This document shows, in pieces, positions 35,265 through 44,742 of a stretch of 64,000 nt of DNA (positions are counted from its first letter, which is position 1; each line of letters starts with the position of its first letter). The stretch is from Ignatzschineria indica (GTDB taxonomy: Bacteria > Pseudomonadota > Gammaproteobacteria > Cardiobacteriales > Wohlfahrtiimonadaceae), in contig NZ_QEWR01000001.1 of NCBI RefSeq assembly GCF_003121925.1, forward strand, positions 1-64,000. The letters are read 5' to 3'. Made by a program: the position numbers and the translations under genes. The notes under the pieces are model-generated. The model saw nothing but the letters and a program-made list of their open reading frames with translations, did no database searches and was not told where the DNA came from.

Positions 35265-35660
35265 ATGCGTCATTACGAAGTAGTATTTCTGGTTCATCCA
35301 GACCAAAGTGAACAAGTTCCTGCAATGATCGATCGCTACAAAGCAATCGTGACTGATAATGGTGGCGTAGTCCATCGTTTAGAAGATTGGGGCCGTCGCC
35401 AATTAGCATATCCTATTCAAAAAATTCATAAAGCACACTACGTTCTTATGAACATTGAATGTGATAAAGCCTCTTTAGAAGAGCTACAAAGCGCATTCCG
35501 TTTTAACGATGCGGTTATCCGTGATCTTATCATCAACAAAGAAGAAGCGGAAACTGAACCATCTGTTGTTGCAGCAAAACCTGAGCGTCATAATGACAAT
35601 CGTGAAGTTGAAGCTGAAAGCAACGATGATGCTGACAACGCAGATAGCGAAGAAGCATAA
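35265..35660 (+). CDS. rpsF: 30S ribosomal protein S6
   Basis: A 131-residue ribosomal protein. [25 protein letters not shown]-type start, [16 protein letters not shown] and [12 protein letters not shown] are standard S6 segments. The C-terminal acidic tail (about 105-131, rich in E, D and N) is the site of RimK glutamylation in E. coli. AAGGAG precedes the ATG. First gene of the S6-S18-L9 operon; priB, often second in Gammaproteobacteria, is absent. Confidence 0.97.
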   Translation: MRHYEVVFLVHPDQSEQVPAMIDRYKAIVTDNGGVVHRLEDWGRRQLAYPIQKIHKAHYVLMNIECDKASLEELQSAFRFNDAVIRDLIINKEEAETEPSVVAAKPERHNDNREVEAESNDDADNADSEEA

Positions 35661-35703
35661 GCATCGGATCTCTTTTAAAATATAGACAAAAGGTAATAAA
35701 ATT

Positions 35704-35928
35704 ATGTCACGTTATGTTCGTCGTAGAAAATATTGTCGTTTTACCGCTGAAGGCGTTAAAGAAATCGACTACAAAGATATTAATCTCTTAAAAAATTATG
35801 TTACAGAGACAGGTAAAATCGTACCTAGCCGTGTAACGGGTACAAGCGCACGCTATCAGCGTCAGCTCGCAACTGCAATTAAACGTGCTCGCTACATTGC
35901 ATTGCTCCCATACACTGATCAACACTAA
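35704..35928 (+). CDS. rpsR: 30S ribosomal protein S18
   Basis: A 74-residue ribosomal protein that binds S6 on the 30S platform. The core [37 protein letters not shown] and [19 protein letters not shown] is intact. Length matches E. coli S18 (75). It follows rpsF by 43 bp. Confidence 0.98.
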   Translation: MSRYVRRRKYCRFTAEGVKEIDYKDINLLKNYVTETGKIVPSRVTGTSARYQRQLATAIKRARYIALLPYTDQH

Positions 35929-35950
35929 TTTGTCCAAAGGGAGATAATCA

Positions 35951-36397
35951 ATGAAAGTTATTCTTTTAGAAAAAATTGAAAATTTAGGTTCTCTTGGCGA
36001 CATGGTCGATGTTAAGCCAGGATTTGCACGTAACTACCTTCTTCCACAAGGTCTTGCGACTGAAGCGACTGAAGCTAACGTTGCTCGCTTTGAAGAGCGT
36101 CGTGCAGAACTCGAGCAGAAACAAGCTGAAGTATTAGCAGAAGCTACTGCACGTGGTGAAAAACTTGCTGGTTTAGTGATGACTATCGCTGCAAACGCAG
36201 GTTCAGAAGGTCGTCTATTCGGTTCAGTAACAGCTCAAGATATCGCAACTCTTATTACAGATGCAGGTGTACCTGTTGAGCGTAAAGAAGTTCGTATCCA
36301 TGATGGTGCAATCCGTTCACTCGGCGAGCACACGGTTACACTTCACCTTCACGCTGATGTGAATGTTGAAATCACTGTTAACGTAACAGCTGAATAA
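35951..36397 (+). CDS. rplI: 50S ribosomal protein L9
   Basis: A 148-residue ribosomal protein. N-terminal domain: MKVILLEKIENLGSLGDMVD and GFARNYLLPQGLA. A long connecting helix (about 41-75) and the C-terminal domain (GRLFGSVTAQDIA, IRSLGEHTVTLHLH) follow. Length equals E. coli L9 within one residue. Last gene of the operon, ended by the hairpin at 36486. Confidence 0.98.
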   Translation: MKVILLEKIENLGSLGDMVDVKPGFARNYLLPQGLATEATEANVARFEERRAELEQKQAEVLAEATARGEKLAGLVMTIAANAGSEGRLFGSVTAQDIATLITDAGVPVERKEVRIHDGAIRSLGEHTVTLHLHADVNVEITVNVTAE

Positions 36398-36485
36398 TCG
36401 ATTAGGTTTTAAGGCTACATATTAGTAGCTTTAAAATTTAGATCAAAACATCAATAATAAAATTCATCCTAAGACAATGAATCAA

Positions 36486-36512
36486 AAAGCCCACTCAATA
36501 GTGGGCTTTCTC
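36486..36512 (+). terminator. Intrinsic terminator of rpsF-rpsR-rplI
   Basis: AAAGCCCACT (36486-36495) and AGTGGGCTTT (36500-36509) form a perfect 10-bp stem with a CAAT loop, followed by a pyrimidine-rich tail. Confidence 0.88.
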
Positions 36513-36570
36513 TTATCTACCTTATCTATCCTATCTACCTCATCTGCTCCCCCTACTATTATCCTTAGTA

Positions 36571-36682
36571 TAGAATGTAGAGCGTAGAGTATAGAGTGTA
36601 GAACTACATTATAAATCATGTTGGAAATGGAAATCATGAGTCGAAGACTACAGATCTCTAAATTCTGGATTCTGGATTCTAG
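36571..36682. repeat. Two heptamer tandem arrays
   Basis: 36571-36605 holds five degenerate copies of TAGAGTG. 36662-36682 holds three copies of ATTCTGG, the last ATTCTAG. They lie between the rplI terminator and the stop codon of the cytochrome gene. Confidence 0.7.
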
Positions 36683-36684
36683 AT

Positions 36685-38034
36685 TTATAAATGGAGTAGA
36701 GAATCTCCTTGAGGGGTAACCTGATCTGCTTTGATCGGTTTTTCAATGCCTCCCCACTCAGTTCTCACCCAATTAAGAAGATCGGCAATCTCCTTCGCGG
36801 TTAATGCACCTTCAAACCCTGGCATAGCGTACATACGCTCCCCATTAGAGTAGGAGGTTGTGGGTATTCCATTGAGTACAACGGCTATTAGAGTTTGTGG
36901 ATCCTCCATCATCACAATCGCATCTCCCTCTAACGCTGGCGCTACATGTGGAATTCCCTTGCCCTCTACTCCATGACAAGTAGCACAAGCTGCTAAATAA
37001 TTCTCTCGACCCGCTACAAGATCTGCCTGTTTCATCGCTCCTATAACTTGATTAGTCATAATAGGAGAGCGCTTAGGCGAAAGAATCTTTCCCCCTTTAT
37101 CGGTAAGAAGATAGGTTGCCATAGCAATCACATCTTGACGATTCATCTGACTTGTCGAGAAATGAGTCACTGTCTCCATTCCCGCAAAAGAATCTCCTTC
37201 CGGGGCAATTCCAGTCGCTAAATACTCGGTAAGATCTTCTAATGAGTAACCTCTTTTCGCCAATGTCTCAGCCGTAATATCAGGAATCGCTAACCCATCT
37301 TCAAATCCTCCAGTCAATGCGGCTTTAAAATCCACCCCCATCATAAAATTTCTAGGAGAGTGACAAGCGCCACAATGAGCTAATCCCTCAACAAGATAAG
37401 CACCTCGATTCCATGCTTCAGAACGATTAGGATCATGCGGTGCCAATCGATCTGGAAAGTTAAAGAGTGTCCAAAAGTTCAAAAAAGGACGTACGGGCCA
37501 AGCAAATACCCCACTATTTTGAGCATTAGGAATTGCTAAAGGAGGGATGCTCATCAAGTAAGCGTAAAGCGCATCAATATCCTCATCAGTCGTAATATGG
37601 GTAAAGACGTAAGGCATTGCCGGATAGAGATTTCCACGCTCTTTACCTACCCCATCTTTAAGCGCCCGATGAAAATCTTCTCGCGTATAGTTGCCAATTC
37701 CATATCTCTTATCAGGAGTAATATTAGTAGAGTAGATCGTTCCTAATGGCGCCATTGTAATCGGAACACCCCCTGCTCCCATCTCTCCTCCTTCCCGGGT
37801 ATGACAACCAAAACAATCTCCAGCAAAAGCTAGCTCCCGCCCTTTAGGTATCAATGCTTCCATCTCCGCTTCACTCAAAGTACCTTTAGCAGTCACAGAA
37901 TCTTGACGAAACACACCGATTAAGATTAATACCGCTACGATAATCAGCAATAATAGGAACCAGATGAACCAGCGCTTTAAGCTCCCTTTCTGCTTACTGC
38001 GACGATAATAATCGATATCTTCAACATAACGCAT
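36685..38034 (-). CDS. Membrane-anchored tri-heme cytochrome c subunit of molybdenum dehydrogenase operon 1
   Basis: A 449-residue periplasmic cytochrome. One N-terminal membrane segment (about 21-42) acts as uncleaved anchor or signal. Three heme c motifs are present: CFGCH (74-78), CGACH and CATCH. Each is followed by a methionine-containing distal region (for example YPAMPYVFTH). The layout matches the cytochrome subunits of membrane alcohol, aldehyde and gluconate dehydrogenases, which pass electrons to ubiquinone. It is the third gene after the Mo subunit and the 2Fe-2S subunit, 10 bp downstream, with GGAG before the ATG. Confidence 0.9.
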   Translation of the reverse strand: MRYVEDIDYYRRSKQKGSLKRWFIWFLLLLIIVAVLILIGVFRQDSVTAKGTLSEAEMEALIPKGRELAFAGDCFGCHTREGGEMGAGGVPITMAPLGTIYSTNITPDKRYGIGNYTREDFHRALKDGVGKERGNLYPAMPYVFTHITTDEDIDALYAYLMSIPPLAIPNAQNSGVFAWPVRPFLNFWTLFNFPDRLAPHDPNRSEAWNRGAYLVEGLAHCGACHSPRNFMMGVDFKAALTGGFEDGLAIPDITAETLAKRGYSLEDLTEYLATGIAPEGDSFAGMETVTHFSTSQMNRQDVIAMATYLLTDKGGKILSPKRSPIMTNQVIGAMKQADLVAGRENYLAACATCHGVEGKGIPHVAPALEGDAIVMMEDPQTLIAVVLNGIPTTSYSNGERMYAMPGFEGALTAKEIADLLNWVRTEWGGIEKPIKADQVTPQGDSLLHL

Positions 38035-38044
38035 CTTCTACTCC

Positions 38045-38734
38045 TTAATCGATAACACAACCGGGAGTGGCTAAGGCGACATCCCGAATTGCTTCATAAT
38101 AGCGGACATACCCTGTACAACGGCAGATATGATCATTGAGCGCTTCCTCAATGGCTTTTTCTAGATTCGCTCTCTTAATGGGTTGCCGATTTAAGCGATC
38201 TAAAAAGACCGTTGCACCCGCAACAAATCCTGGCGCACAATAACCACATTGGAAAGCAAAATTATCAATAAAAGCCTGTTGAATAGGCGTTAAGATCAAT
38301 ACTCCATCTTTTCTTGTCGCTTGCCCCTCAATCGTCACAATATTTTTGCCGGCAAAATAGTGCGCTCCAAAGATACATGTTCTCGTTTCACTCTTTGATC
38401 CATCAGGATGAATCTCCATGACAGTACAGGCATGGCAAATCCCCTGTCCACAGCCGAAATGAGTTCCTGTTAAATCGAGATACTCATGTAAAAAGTCGAT
38501 CATTGTCATCGTCAATGGTACTTCAATCGGTCCAACCTTCTCCCCATTAATTGTGAGTGTAAGAGGTTTACGCTCAATTGCAGGATAACGTTGCTGAATC
38601 TTTTCACTATCAAAGTGCTCTTTCACTATATGGCTCTTCTCGTCATGATTTTGTTGATCATTTTTTTGTTGATCTAATCCTTGTTGATTCGATAAAGTCT
38701 CCACTTGATGCTCTTTCTCTATCTCTCTACTCAT
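38045..38734 (-). CDS. 2Fe-2S subunit of molybdenum hydroxylase, operon 1
   Basis: A 229-residue electron-transfer subunit of the xanthine-dehydrogenase family. Cluster motifs are CGQGICHAC, TCIFGAH, CGYCAPGF and ICRCTGY, giving two 2Fe-2S clusters. It has no signal peptide, so it probably crosses with the Tat-targeted large subunit. An unusual N-terminal extension of about 55 residues is rich in Q, N, H and E and is missing from the paralog at 56911. GGGAG precedes the ATG; the gene follows the large subunit by 29 bp. Confidence 0.92.
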   Translation of the reverse strand: MSREIEKEHQVETLSNQQGLDQQKNDQQNHDEKSHIVKEHFDSEKIQQRYPAIERKPLTLTINGEKVGPIEVPLTMTMIDFLHEYLDLTGTHFGCGQGICHACTVMEIHPDGSKSETRTCIFGAHYFAGKNIVTIEGQATRKDGVLILTPIQQAFIDNFAFQCGYCAPGFVAGATVFLDRLNRQPIKRANLEKAIEEALNDHICRCTGYVRYYEAIRDVALATPGCVID

Positions 38735-38763
38735 CTTTACTCCCTTTTTTGATACTCATAACG

Positions 38764-41685
38764 CTACTCTGAGAGTGCTTTCTGAATCTTATCGCTCGTT
38801 ACCGGAAAATGGTAAAAACGTCTACCTGTTGCATGAGTTAATGCATTGCTAGTTGCCGGCAGAATAGGGATCATCCCAAGTTCAGCCATCCCTTTTGGAG
38901 GAGAAGTTTCCGACAAAGGGGGAAGAAATTGTGCTGTCTGATTCCATACTGCAACATCTTTTGCTCTTGGTAATCGATAACGATTAAAGTTCCAAGTACC
39001 ATTTCCCGGGCCATCCTCATAGAGCGGAAGCTCCTCCATTAGCGCATGCCCTAACCCCATTGCCGTTCCGCCCTGAATTTGCCCTGAAACTAATTCAGGA
39101 ACAATAAGTGTCCCGGGATTCATAATCATATGATGAGAGAGAATCTCTACTTCACCACTAAAGCTATCAACACTCAACTCCACAAGTGAAGAGGCTGGCG
39201 TCACTGTCGTTGGATCTGCTCCTGATCGATCTGTATCTGGAAAATAGGCAACCTTTCGTTTAATAAAATCATATCCCCCTGTCGTCATCCTCGCTTTTAA
39301 GCTTGCCGGTGCCCCTTTCCCATATTTTACGGCAAGCGCATCTAGGGGGAGATTGAGCATCCCTACTGTGGGAATATCAAACTCTGCACGCGCCCACTGC
39401 CAGCTAGAGTAAGCATGTACGGCAACACCGGTGACCAATCCCATTTCATGTGCTTTTTTCGCCACAACCTCAAAGGGAAGTGGTGTCATACCGCCACCAC
39501 CGATACCGAGCTCTGTAATTCGAAGATCTGCCAGAGACATATTGAGGCTATTAAAAGATCCACCCCCAATCCCTTCACTCCAGATCGCTTTTGCCGCTGG
39601 CCAGAGTGAATGCTCTAAAAGAAACTTCCCAGCTTGTCGCGTTCCAAAGCCGATATAGTAAACACCACTTGAAGAGCTCATATCAGGAATCAATGCCGGC
39701 ACCCAATAGGGATCATTCTTCGCTAGTTGATCCTGTTTTTTCTGATCTGCCCAACTAGTATAGAGCGGCAATTCATCAAATTGCGTCACACCAAATTCGA
39801 CATAATCAGGAACTTTTCCTAACGCTTGCCAAATCATCACCTGCTGCGCTGTTGTTCCACCCGTTCCAATCTCTTGAACACAATGGCGCATTGAGAGTTT
39901 TCCCATCTCATCAAATTCTAGTGAGAGAATTGTAGGGACACCACTTGAGCCATAAACTTGCTGTACTTGGGCAAATCCTACACCATAGAGTCGACCAGGA
40001 TTTTCTGCCTCATACTTCACTTTTGCTTCATGACGATGACGCCAAAGTGGATGCTTTTGTGCCATCTCTAACATCTCGATATTGCGGGGATCTCCGGCAA
40101 AAATGCCTCCTTGAGTATTGGTATACCCTTCCCGAACCGCATTCTTTTTACGTAACTCTATCGGGTCGATCCCCAATTCATGTGCTAACTCATCGACCAA
40201 TAATTCTGTAATTGCCATCGATTGGAGAGAGCCAAAGCCACGCATTGAGCCGGCTTCAACTGCCGGTGTTGCCATCGCTAAAGCGGTCAAGTCAGACTTA
40301 GGAAAATAGTAGATCGACTGCGCGCCCCGCACTGCCACATGAGAAACTGCAACAGAAAGATTCTCTCTCCCTCCACCATTACATTGATAAGTTCCTTTTA
40401 AGATCTCAAATTGGCCACTTTGACGATCTGCTGTAATAGTAACCTCCATCTCCACCACATGTCGCTTCATGCCCATCTGAAATTGCTCATAGCGATTATT
40501 AGCCATTCGTACCGGCAATCCATCACTATAGAAACTAGCCGCCATCGCATAGATTGGAAAAACAGAGTAATCCTTAGAACCATAGCCTACCGTCGAACCC
40601 GTTAAAAGTAGGATATTTTCTACCCCTTTAAAACGACTCTCCTTGAGCAGATCTGCTGCCATATTCGCAACTCCTGCCGGCGATTGCGTCGCTGTTAAGA
40701 TATGAAGCGTCTTATTCTCAGCATCATACCAAGCATTACAGTTATCGGGTTCCATCGCACTCGGATCGATCGACTGCGAAAACCCTTTTCGCGTTAGAAC
40801 AATTTTATTAGGGTCCTCTTTTGCCCGCTCTACCTCAGCAGCTATTGCTTCAGCATGTTGCATCCCTATATGTTGAATCTCTGGCTTCTTATCGGCCTTC
40901 TCTAGAGCACGGATAAAACCACCTCCACGATCCTTGTGCTTAAGACTGGCGACTAAAGAGTCAGTAGAATACCCCTCGGGTGGCCAAATCACCTCATTAC
41001 CATTAAAGACTCCTTTAATTGCCGAGTCTTGATAAGGGGAAAATTTTGAAGGGGCTATCGGAGTCTCTCCACCAATCCGTACATAGCGAGCAGCACCATA
41101 ATTTTTGGGTGGTTTAATACCGGTCACTGCGCCATATTGAATAACGCTCTCATCAAATTGTAATAGACGTTGTGCGGCACTAAATCGGTCAAAATCCTTA
41201 TAGATCAAAATCGCAACAGGATGACCATAGATAGGTGGCGTCTCCCCTTTAGGAAGAAGAATATTACTCCCATAAAAGCCAGCACCCATGCTGGTATCTT
41301 GAGGAATATTGAGTCCATCTCGTACTAGATCTTCCTGCATCACAAGGCGATCGGGCTGTAGCTCGCTCCCTAGAATCGAAAGATCAATCCCTTCAAAAGT
41401 TCGATCAGCCTTCGTACTTTTAAGCATAAAGGCGTAAGCTTGTTGATCTGGCCAACCCTCCAGATCTTTTGCACGATAATCTCGGGCAAAATTCTTCTCA
41501 CCTGTTATTTTACGAATCGCATCCCAACGCATCTTTGCCCGACCATCACGCCCCATCCAATCTGTGGATGTCGGTCCTGAATTGATCTCTACAGCTTCCG
41601 CGATGGGAAGCTTTCCTACCATTATTGTAATACCTGCAATAACACCGAGTTTAATAAAACCTCGGCGGGAGATCTCCATACTCAT
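38764..41685 (-). CDS. Molybdopterin-binding catalytic subunit, aldehyde/N-heterocycle dehydrogenase type, operon 1
   Basis: A 973-residue periplasmic enzyme of the xanthine-oxidase superfamily (IorB/aldehyde-dehydrogenase type). It starts with a Tat signal (SRRGFIKLGVIAG). Cofactor-binding regions include GSTVGYGSKDYSVFP, AGSMRGFGSLQSMAITELLVDELA, QEIGTGGTTAQQV and the C-terminal PPKGMAELGMIPILPATSNAL, where the GMAE glutamate matches the catalytic Glu of this family. It oxidises an aldehyde or hydroxylates an aromatic ring; which one cannot be told. AAGGGGT precedes the ATG. First gene of a three-gene operon. Confidence 0.9.
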   Translation of the reverse strand: MSMEISRRGFIKLGVIAGITIMVGKLPIAEAVEINSGPTSTDWMGRDGRAKMRWDAIRKITGEKNFARDYRAKDLEGWPDQQAYAFMLKSTKADRTFEGIDLSILGSELQPDRLVMQEDLVRDGLNIPQDTSMGAGFYGSNILLPKGETPPIYGHPVAILIYKDFDRFSAAQRLLQFDESVIQYGAVTGIKPPKNYGAARYVRIGGETPIAPSKFSPYQDSAIKGVFNGNEVIWPPEGYSTDSLVASLKHKDRGGGFIRALEKADKKPEIQHIGMQHAEAIAAEVERAKEDPNKIVLTRKGFSQSIDPSAMEPDNCNAWYDAENKTLHILTATQSPAGVANMAADLLKESRFKGVENILLLTGSTVGYGSKDYSVFPIYAMAASFYSDGLPVRMANNRYEQFQMGMKRHVVEMEVTITADRQSGQFEILKGTYQCNGGGRENLSVAVSHVAVRGAQSIYYFPKSDLTALAMATPAVEAGSMRGFGSLQSMAITELLVDELAHELGIDPIELRKKNAVREGYTNTQGGIFAGDPRNIEMLEMAQKHPLWRHRHEAKVKYEAENPGRLYGVGFAQVQQVYGSSGVPTILSLEFDEMGKLSMRHCVQEIGTGGTTAQQVMIWQALGKVPDYVEFGVTQFDELPLYTSWADQKKQDQLAKNDPYWVPALIPDMSSSSGVYYIGFGTRQAGKFLLEHSLWPAAKAIWSEGIGGGSFNSLNMSLADLRITELGIGGGGMTPLPFEVVAKKAHEMGLVTGVAVHAYSSWQWARAEFDIPTVGMLNLPLDALAVKYGKGAPASLKARMTTGGYDFIKRKVAYFPDTDRSGADPTTVTPASSLVELSVDSFSGEVEILSHHMIMNPGTLIVPELVSGQIQGGTAMGLGHALMEELPLYEDGPGNGTWNFNRYRLPRAKDVAVWNQTAQFLPPLSETSPPKGMAELGMIPILPATSNALTHATGRRFYHFPVTSDKIQKALSE

Positions 41686-41700
41686 GACTTACCCCTTATT

Positions 41701-41840
41701 TAATCTCTTTTATAATAATCTCTTTTATAATCGATCGCGATTGAATCAATCTCTATATACTCTCTCTATATTACCCTCTATTGCAACAGATCGAGCGGAC
41801 TAAATCTAGTTGAATCTAGTTGAATCTAGCGGAGTCTAGC
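41701..41840. repeat. Two short tandem repeat arrays upstream of Mo operon 1
   Basis: 41701-41730 holds two perfect copies of the 15-mer TAATCTCTTTTATAA. 41801-41840 holds four degenerate copies of the 10-mer TGAATCTAGT. Both lie in the expected promoter region of the minus-strand operon that begins at 41685; nothing else was seen up to the hairpin at 41909. Confidence 0.75.
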
Positions 41841-41908
41841 TGAAGTAAAATCTCGATCTGCTTAGATTAACAATGCCCCATTCAAATAGATGATTTAAAT
41901 AACCAATC

Positions 41909-41954
41909 AAAAAAACCAGTATCGATTCAAAATAAGCAGATGAATCGATACTGG
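41909..41954 (-). terminator. Intrinsic terminator of the bicupin gene
   Basis: CCAGTATCGATTCA (41916-41929) pairs perfectly with TGAATCGATACTGG (41941-41954), 14 bp with an 11-nt loop. On the minus strand TTTTTTTGATTGG follows. Confidence 0.92.
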
Positions 41955-42076
41955 CGATATTAAAAACAAAAACAAAAATAAATTGTGCGTCAATTGTAAG
42001 TGAGTTAATGGTAGATCGATAATAGATTTACCATATTTCCAGATCTATCAACACAATAGATCACTCACGACGTCAA

Positions 42077-43270
42077 CTATTTACCTTCTGGCTTTTTATA
42101 CCAAATAACAGGCTCTGGACGCCCTGGATTTGGGAGCGCTTCTGCCTCTTCAAACGTTAAATTGAGATGATCTGCAACGATCTGTGTAGGTGTACTCGCC
42201 AACCAGGCATTAAGAGAAATATCGGAGTAACGAGAGATCGGATAAGCATCTGGACGTTTAAATACTTCGATAAAGCGAACAGGCTCATCACCAATATTTT
42301 GGATATAGTGTCCTGCTACAATAGGAACAACCCCGACATCACCTGCTTGATAGTTGAATGTTCTTGCCGTTCCTTGTGAGTTAAAGACGGTCATGCGCGC
42401 CTTACCCTCAATAAAGTAGAGCCACTCTTGCGCACGTGGATGCCAATGAATTTCACGCATACCACCAGGTTCGATCTCTACAAATGCTGCTGAAATCGTC
42501 TTCGCTTCAGGGAAGTTACGCTCATCTACAAAGTAGACTTTACCTGCTTCACACTCATGAGGCGTGATTGAATCACGATGGAATGTAAATGGTGAAGGAA
42601 CATCACCATGTTCATTATGCTTACGCACAACATTGATCGGCCCTGGAACTTCGCCTTTAAAGATATACTTCTCAACTTGTGGTAATTTTTTCAGCGTATC
42701 CACATCCATCTTGAAGTTTGCTGCGATTACATCTTGTGGAATATGAGAAATTAGCTCTGTTAAGAGGAAGGTGTTATTTTCAGAGAAATCAGCTTCACTA
42801 AAGACTAAAAGGAATTCACACCCTTGATCTAATCCCTGAATAGAGTGGGGAATTCCAGCTTCAAAGTTCCAGATATCACCCTCTTTAACATCATCAATAA
42901 AGATACGACCATCTTCATCAATCGCTGTAACACGAGCATTACCATAGAGCATATAGCCCCACTCTGCTTCCTTATGCCAATGAAGCTCACGATAAGCACC
43001 TGGCTCAAGCGACATATTCACGCCAGCAATATCGAGCGATGCCGGTAGTTCACGATTAGTAATTTCACGCGTCCAACCGCCCTCTTCTAAACGCATATGC
43101 GCATCAGAGAAACTAAAACGTAAGTTTGGAATGGTGCCATGATCTGTTGGTGGTGGCACTAAAATATCTGGATTTTCACGATCGCGCATGATGTTACGTG
43201 GACCATGGTCGATCCAACCTTTACCATCTGATGGGCGAAACGGCTGCGGGGTATTCTTATCTATAGGCAT
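42077..43270 (-). CDS. Oxalate decarboxylase family bicupin
   Basis: A Mn-dependent bicupin expected to act on oxalate or a related acid. I place the start at the ATG at 43270 (GGAG 8 nt upstream), giving 397 residues; the longer frame to 43333 has no support. In this numbering the first metal site is H97, H99, E103 and H142, two residues off the B. subtilis OxdC positions (95, 97, 101, 140). The second cupin has HWHPRAQEW and a late histidine in VAGHYIQN. The active-site lid reads SENNT at 163-167, against SENST in OxdC decarboxylases. No signal peptide. It has its own terminator. Confidence 0.85.
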   Translation of the reverse strand: MPIDKNTPQPFRPSDGKGWIDHGPRNIMRDRENPDILVPPPTDHGTIPNLRFSFSDAHMRLEEGGWTREITNRELPASLDIAGVNMSLEPGAYRELHWHKEAEWGYMLYGNARVTAIDEDGRIFIDDVKEGDIWNFEAGIPHSIQGLDQGCEFLLVFSEADFSENNTFLLTELISHIPQDVIAANFKMDVDTLKKLPQVEKYIFKGEVPGPINVVRKHNEHGDVPSPFTFHRDSITPHECEAGKVYFVDERNFPEAKTISAAFVEIEPGGMREIHWHPRAQEWLYFIEGKARMTVFNSQGTARTFNYQAGDVGVVPIVAGHYIQNIGDEPVRFIEVFKRPDAYPISRYSDISLNAWLASTPTQIVADHLNLTFEEAEALPNPGRPEPVIWYKKPEGK

Positions 43271-43377
43271 AGAAAATCTCCATTGTCTATCTAAGTTAAT
43301 ATCATCAGCAATCAAGCATATCGATTGAATCACTGATTGGAAAAACGAACTACTCCTTACTACTCCAGAAATGATGC

Positions 43378-44145
43378 TTAAGAAGCAGGATCGATTGAAT
43401 CATCTCCCTTCTCTTTTGCAAAAAGAAGGTAGATTAAGAGTAAAATTAATAAAATTGCCGGTAAAAGAAGGGCCGCCTCACCAAAGCGAATCGTCGCTAA
43501 TGTGCCAGCATAACCTCCTAAACCAAACCCTAATAATACTGAGAAGAAGATCACAGCTTTTCGCCATGTACCTTTATCCCCTTGAATAGCTTGCATTAAA
43601 TTACTAAATGCTAACTGTACAACTAAAGTGACAGCAACATTTCCGTAGAGCATTCCTTTCACCTTGTGAAAAGCATTCCCCTGAAGACCTGCAACAAATG
43701 AGATGATGATGCAGATTGTTGAGATAGAGAGAATATTATTAAAATAACCACTCGCAAGAATAATAAGTACTAGCGCTTCAATAGCGATGATCACGAAGGT
43801 CCAACTATGATTATTCTTATTTCGATAGATCTTCTCCACTATCGCGGTTAACATCGAGCCGACACCAAACGCTAAAACGGTAAACATAATCGCATAGAAA
43901 TGGGGCCAGTTTTTAGTTGCGATCGTCTCACCTAAGAGAATAATATTTCCTGATTGTACTGTACTGAAGATCTTAGAGACATGGTAGGTGTAACCATTCA
44001 TTAATCCTGCGATAATCGCCAGAACGAAAGCAATTTCTGGTCGTTCCATAATCGGAACGGCAGTTGAAGCAGGATCTAACATTGAAGAAGCCAATGTCTT
44101 CCGACTTTTTACCAACTGCTCCGGCTGTGATGAAGAACTTTTCAT
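43378..44145 (-). CDS. YoaK/DUF1275 family membrane protein
   Basis: A 255-residue inner-membrane protein with about six hydrophobic segments. The N-terminal segment FVLAIIAGLMNGYTYHVSKIFSTVQSGNIILLG is the DUF1275 (YoaK) signature, usually GxxDA..Y.....F.anMTGN. A second hallmark GLQGNAFHKVKGMLYGNVAVT follows. The function is unknown. A strong GGGGGAT ribosome binding site precedes the ATG. It lies 108 bp upstream of the bicupin gene in the same direction, with no terminator between, so they may be co-transcribed. Confidence 0.85.
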   Translation of the reverse strand: MKSSSSQPEQLVKSRKTLASSMLDPASTAVPIMERPEIAFVLAIIAGLMNGYTYHVSKIFSTVQSGNIILLGETIATKNWPHFYAIMFTVLAFGVGSMLTAIVEKIYRNKNNHSWTFVIIAIEALVLIILASGYFNNILSISTICIIISFVAGLQGNAFHKVKGMLYGNVAVTLVVQLAFSNLMQAIQGDKGTWRKAVIFFSVLLGFGLGGYAGTLATIRFGEAALLLPAILLILLLIYLLFAKEKGDDSIDPAS

Positions 44146-44742
44146 AATCGATCCCCCTTAAATAATGATCATCATTCTTAGATAAATCTTGACAATATCC
44201 CGGCGCTCTCTACTTAAAGTTATTAAAATCATCGAGATAACATATAAATAACATGTCTAGATAAAATCAAGACAATCAGATAGCGAGAACGACTCTCTTT
44301 AACATATCATTACTTACAAATATTTTAATATTCTATTTTTTATAAAGAAGCAAATATCGATTTAAATATTCAATTCAATATAGAAAACCAACTGCAAATA
44401 TCACTCTACCTATTACGTATCAATCATCTACTATAGATTAAAGATAAATATTCATATTTATATTCACATTTCCATTTCCATTCATATTGAAAACAATTAA
44501 ACCATTAAATAAAATTCGAAATGACTTAATGTAACTTCATATGTCTTAATATAAATTAAGAAAAATAAATATGTATCAATACAATCCTCAATACAACCCC
44601 AAAAAATTCAATTTATAATAATAAAACCTCTTTTTAATATCTATAGATCATAATAGAGATTAATCTTCGTAAATAAAGCCGATCCTGAATCTATTTAATG
44701 CATCAATATTACGCAAATCATTTATCAATAGAGCCTCTTTTT
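44146..44742. other. 597-bp AT-rich intergenic region, no gene seen
   Basis: The region between the nitrilase stop and the YoaK start is strongly AT-rich, with short CATATT/CATTTCCATT repeats around 44450-44490. I found no ribosome binding site with a supported frame, no clear terminator for the nitrilase gene and no RNA gene. It should hold the promoter for YoaK. Confidence 0.4.
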
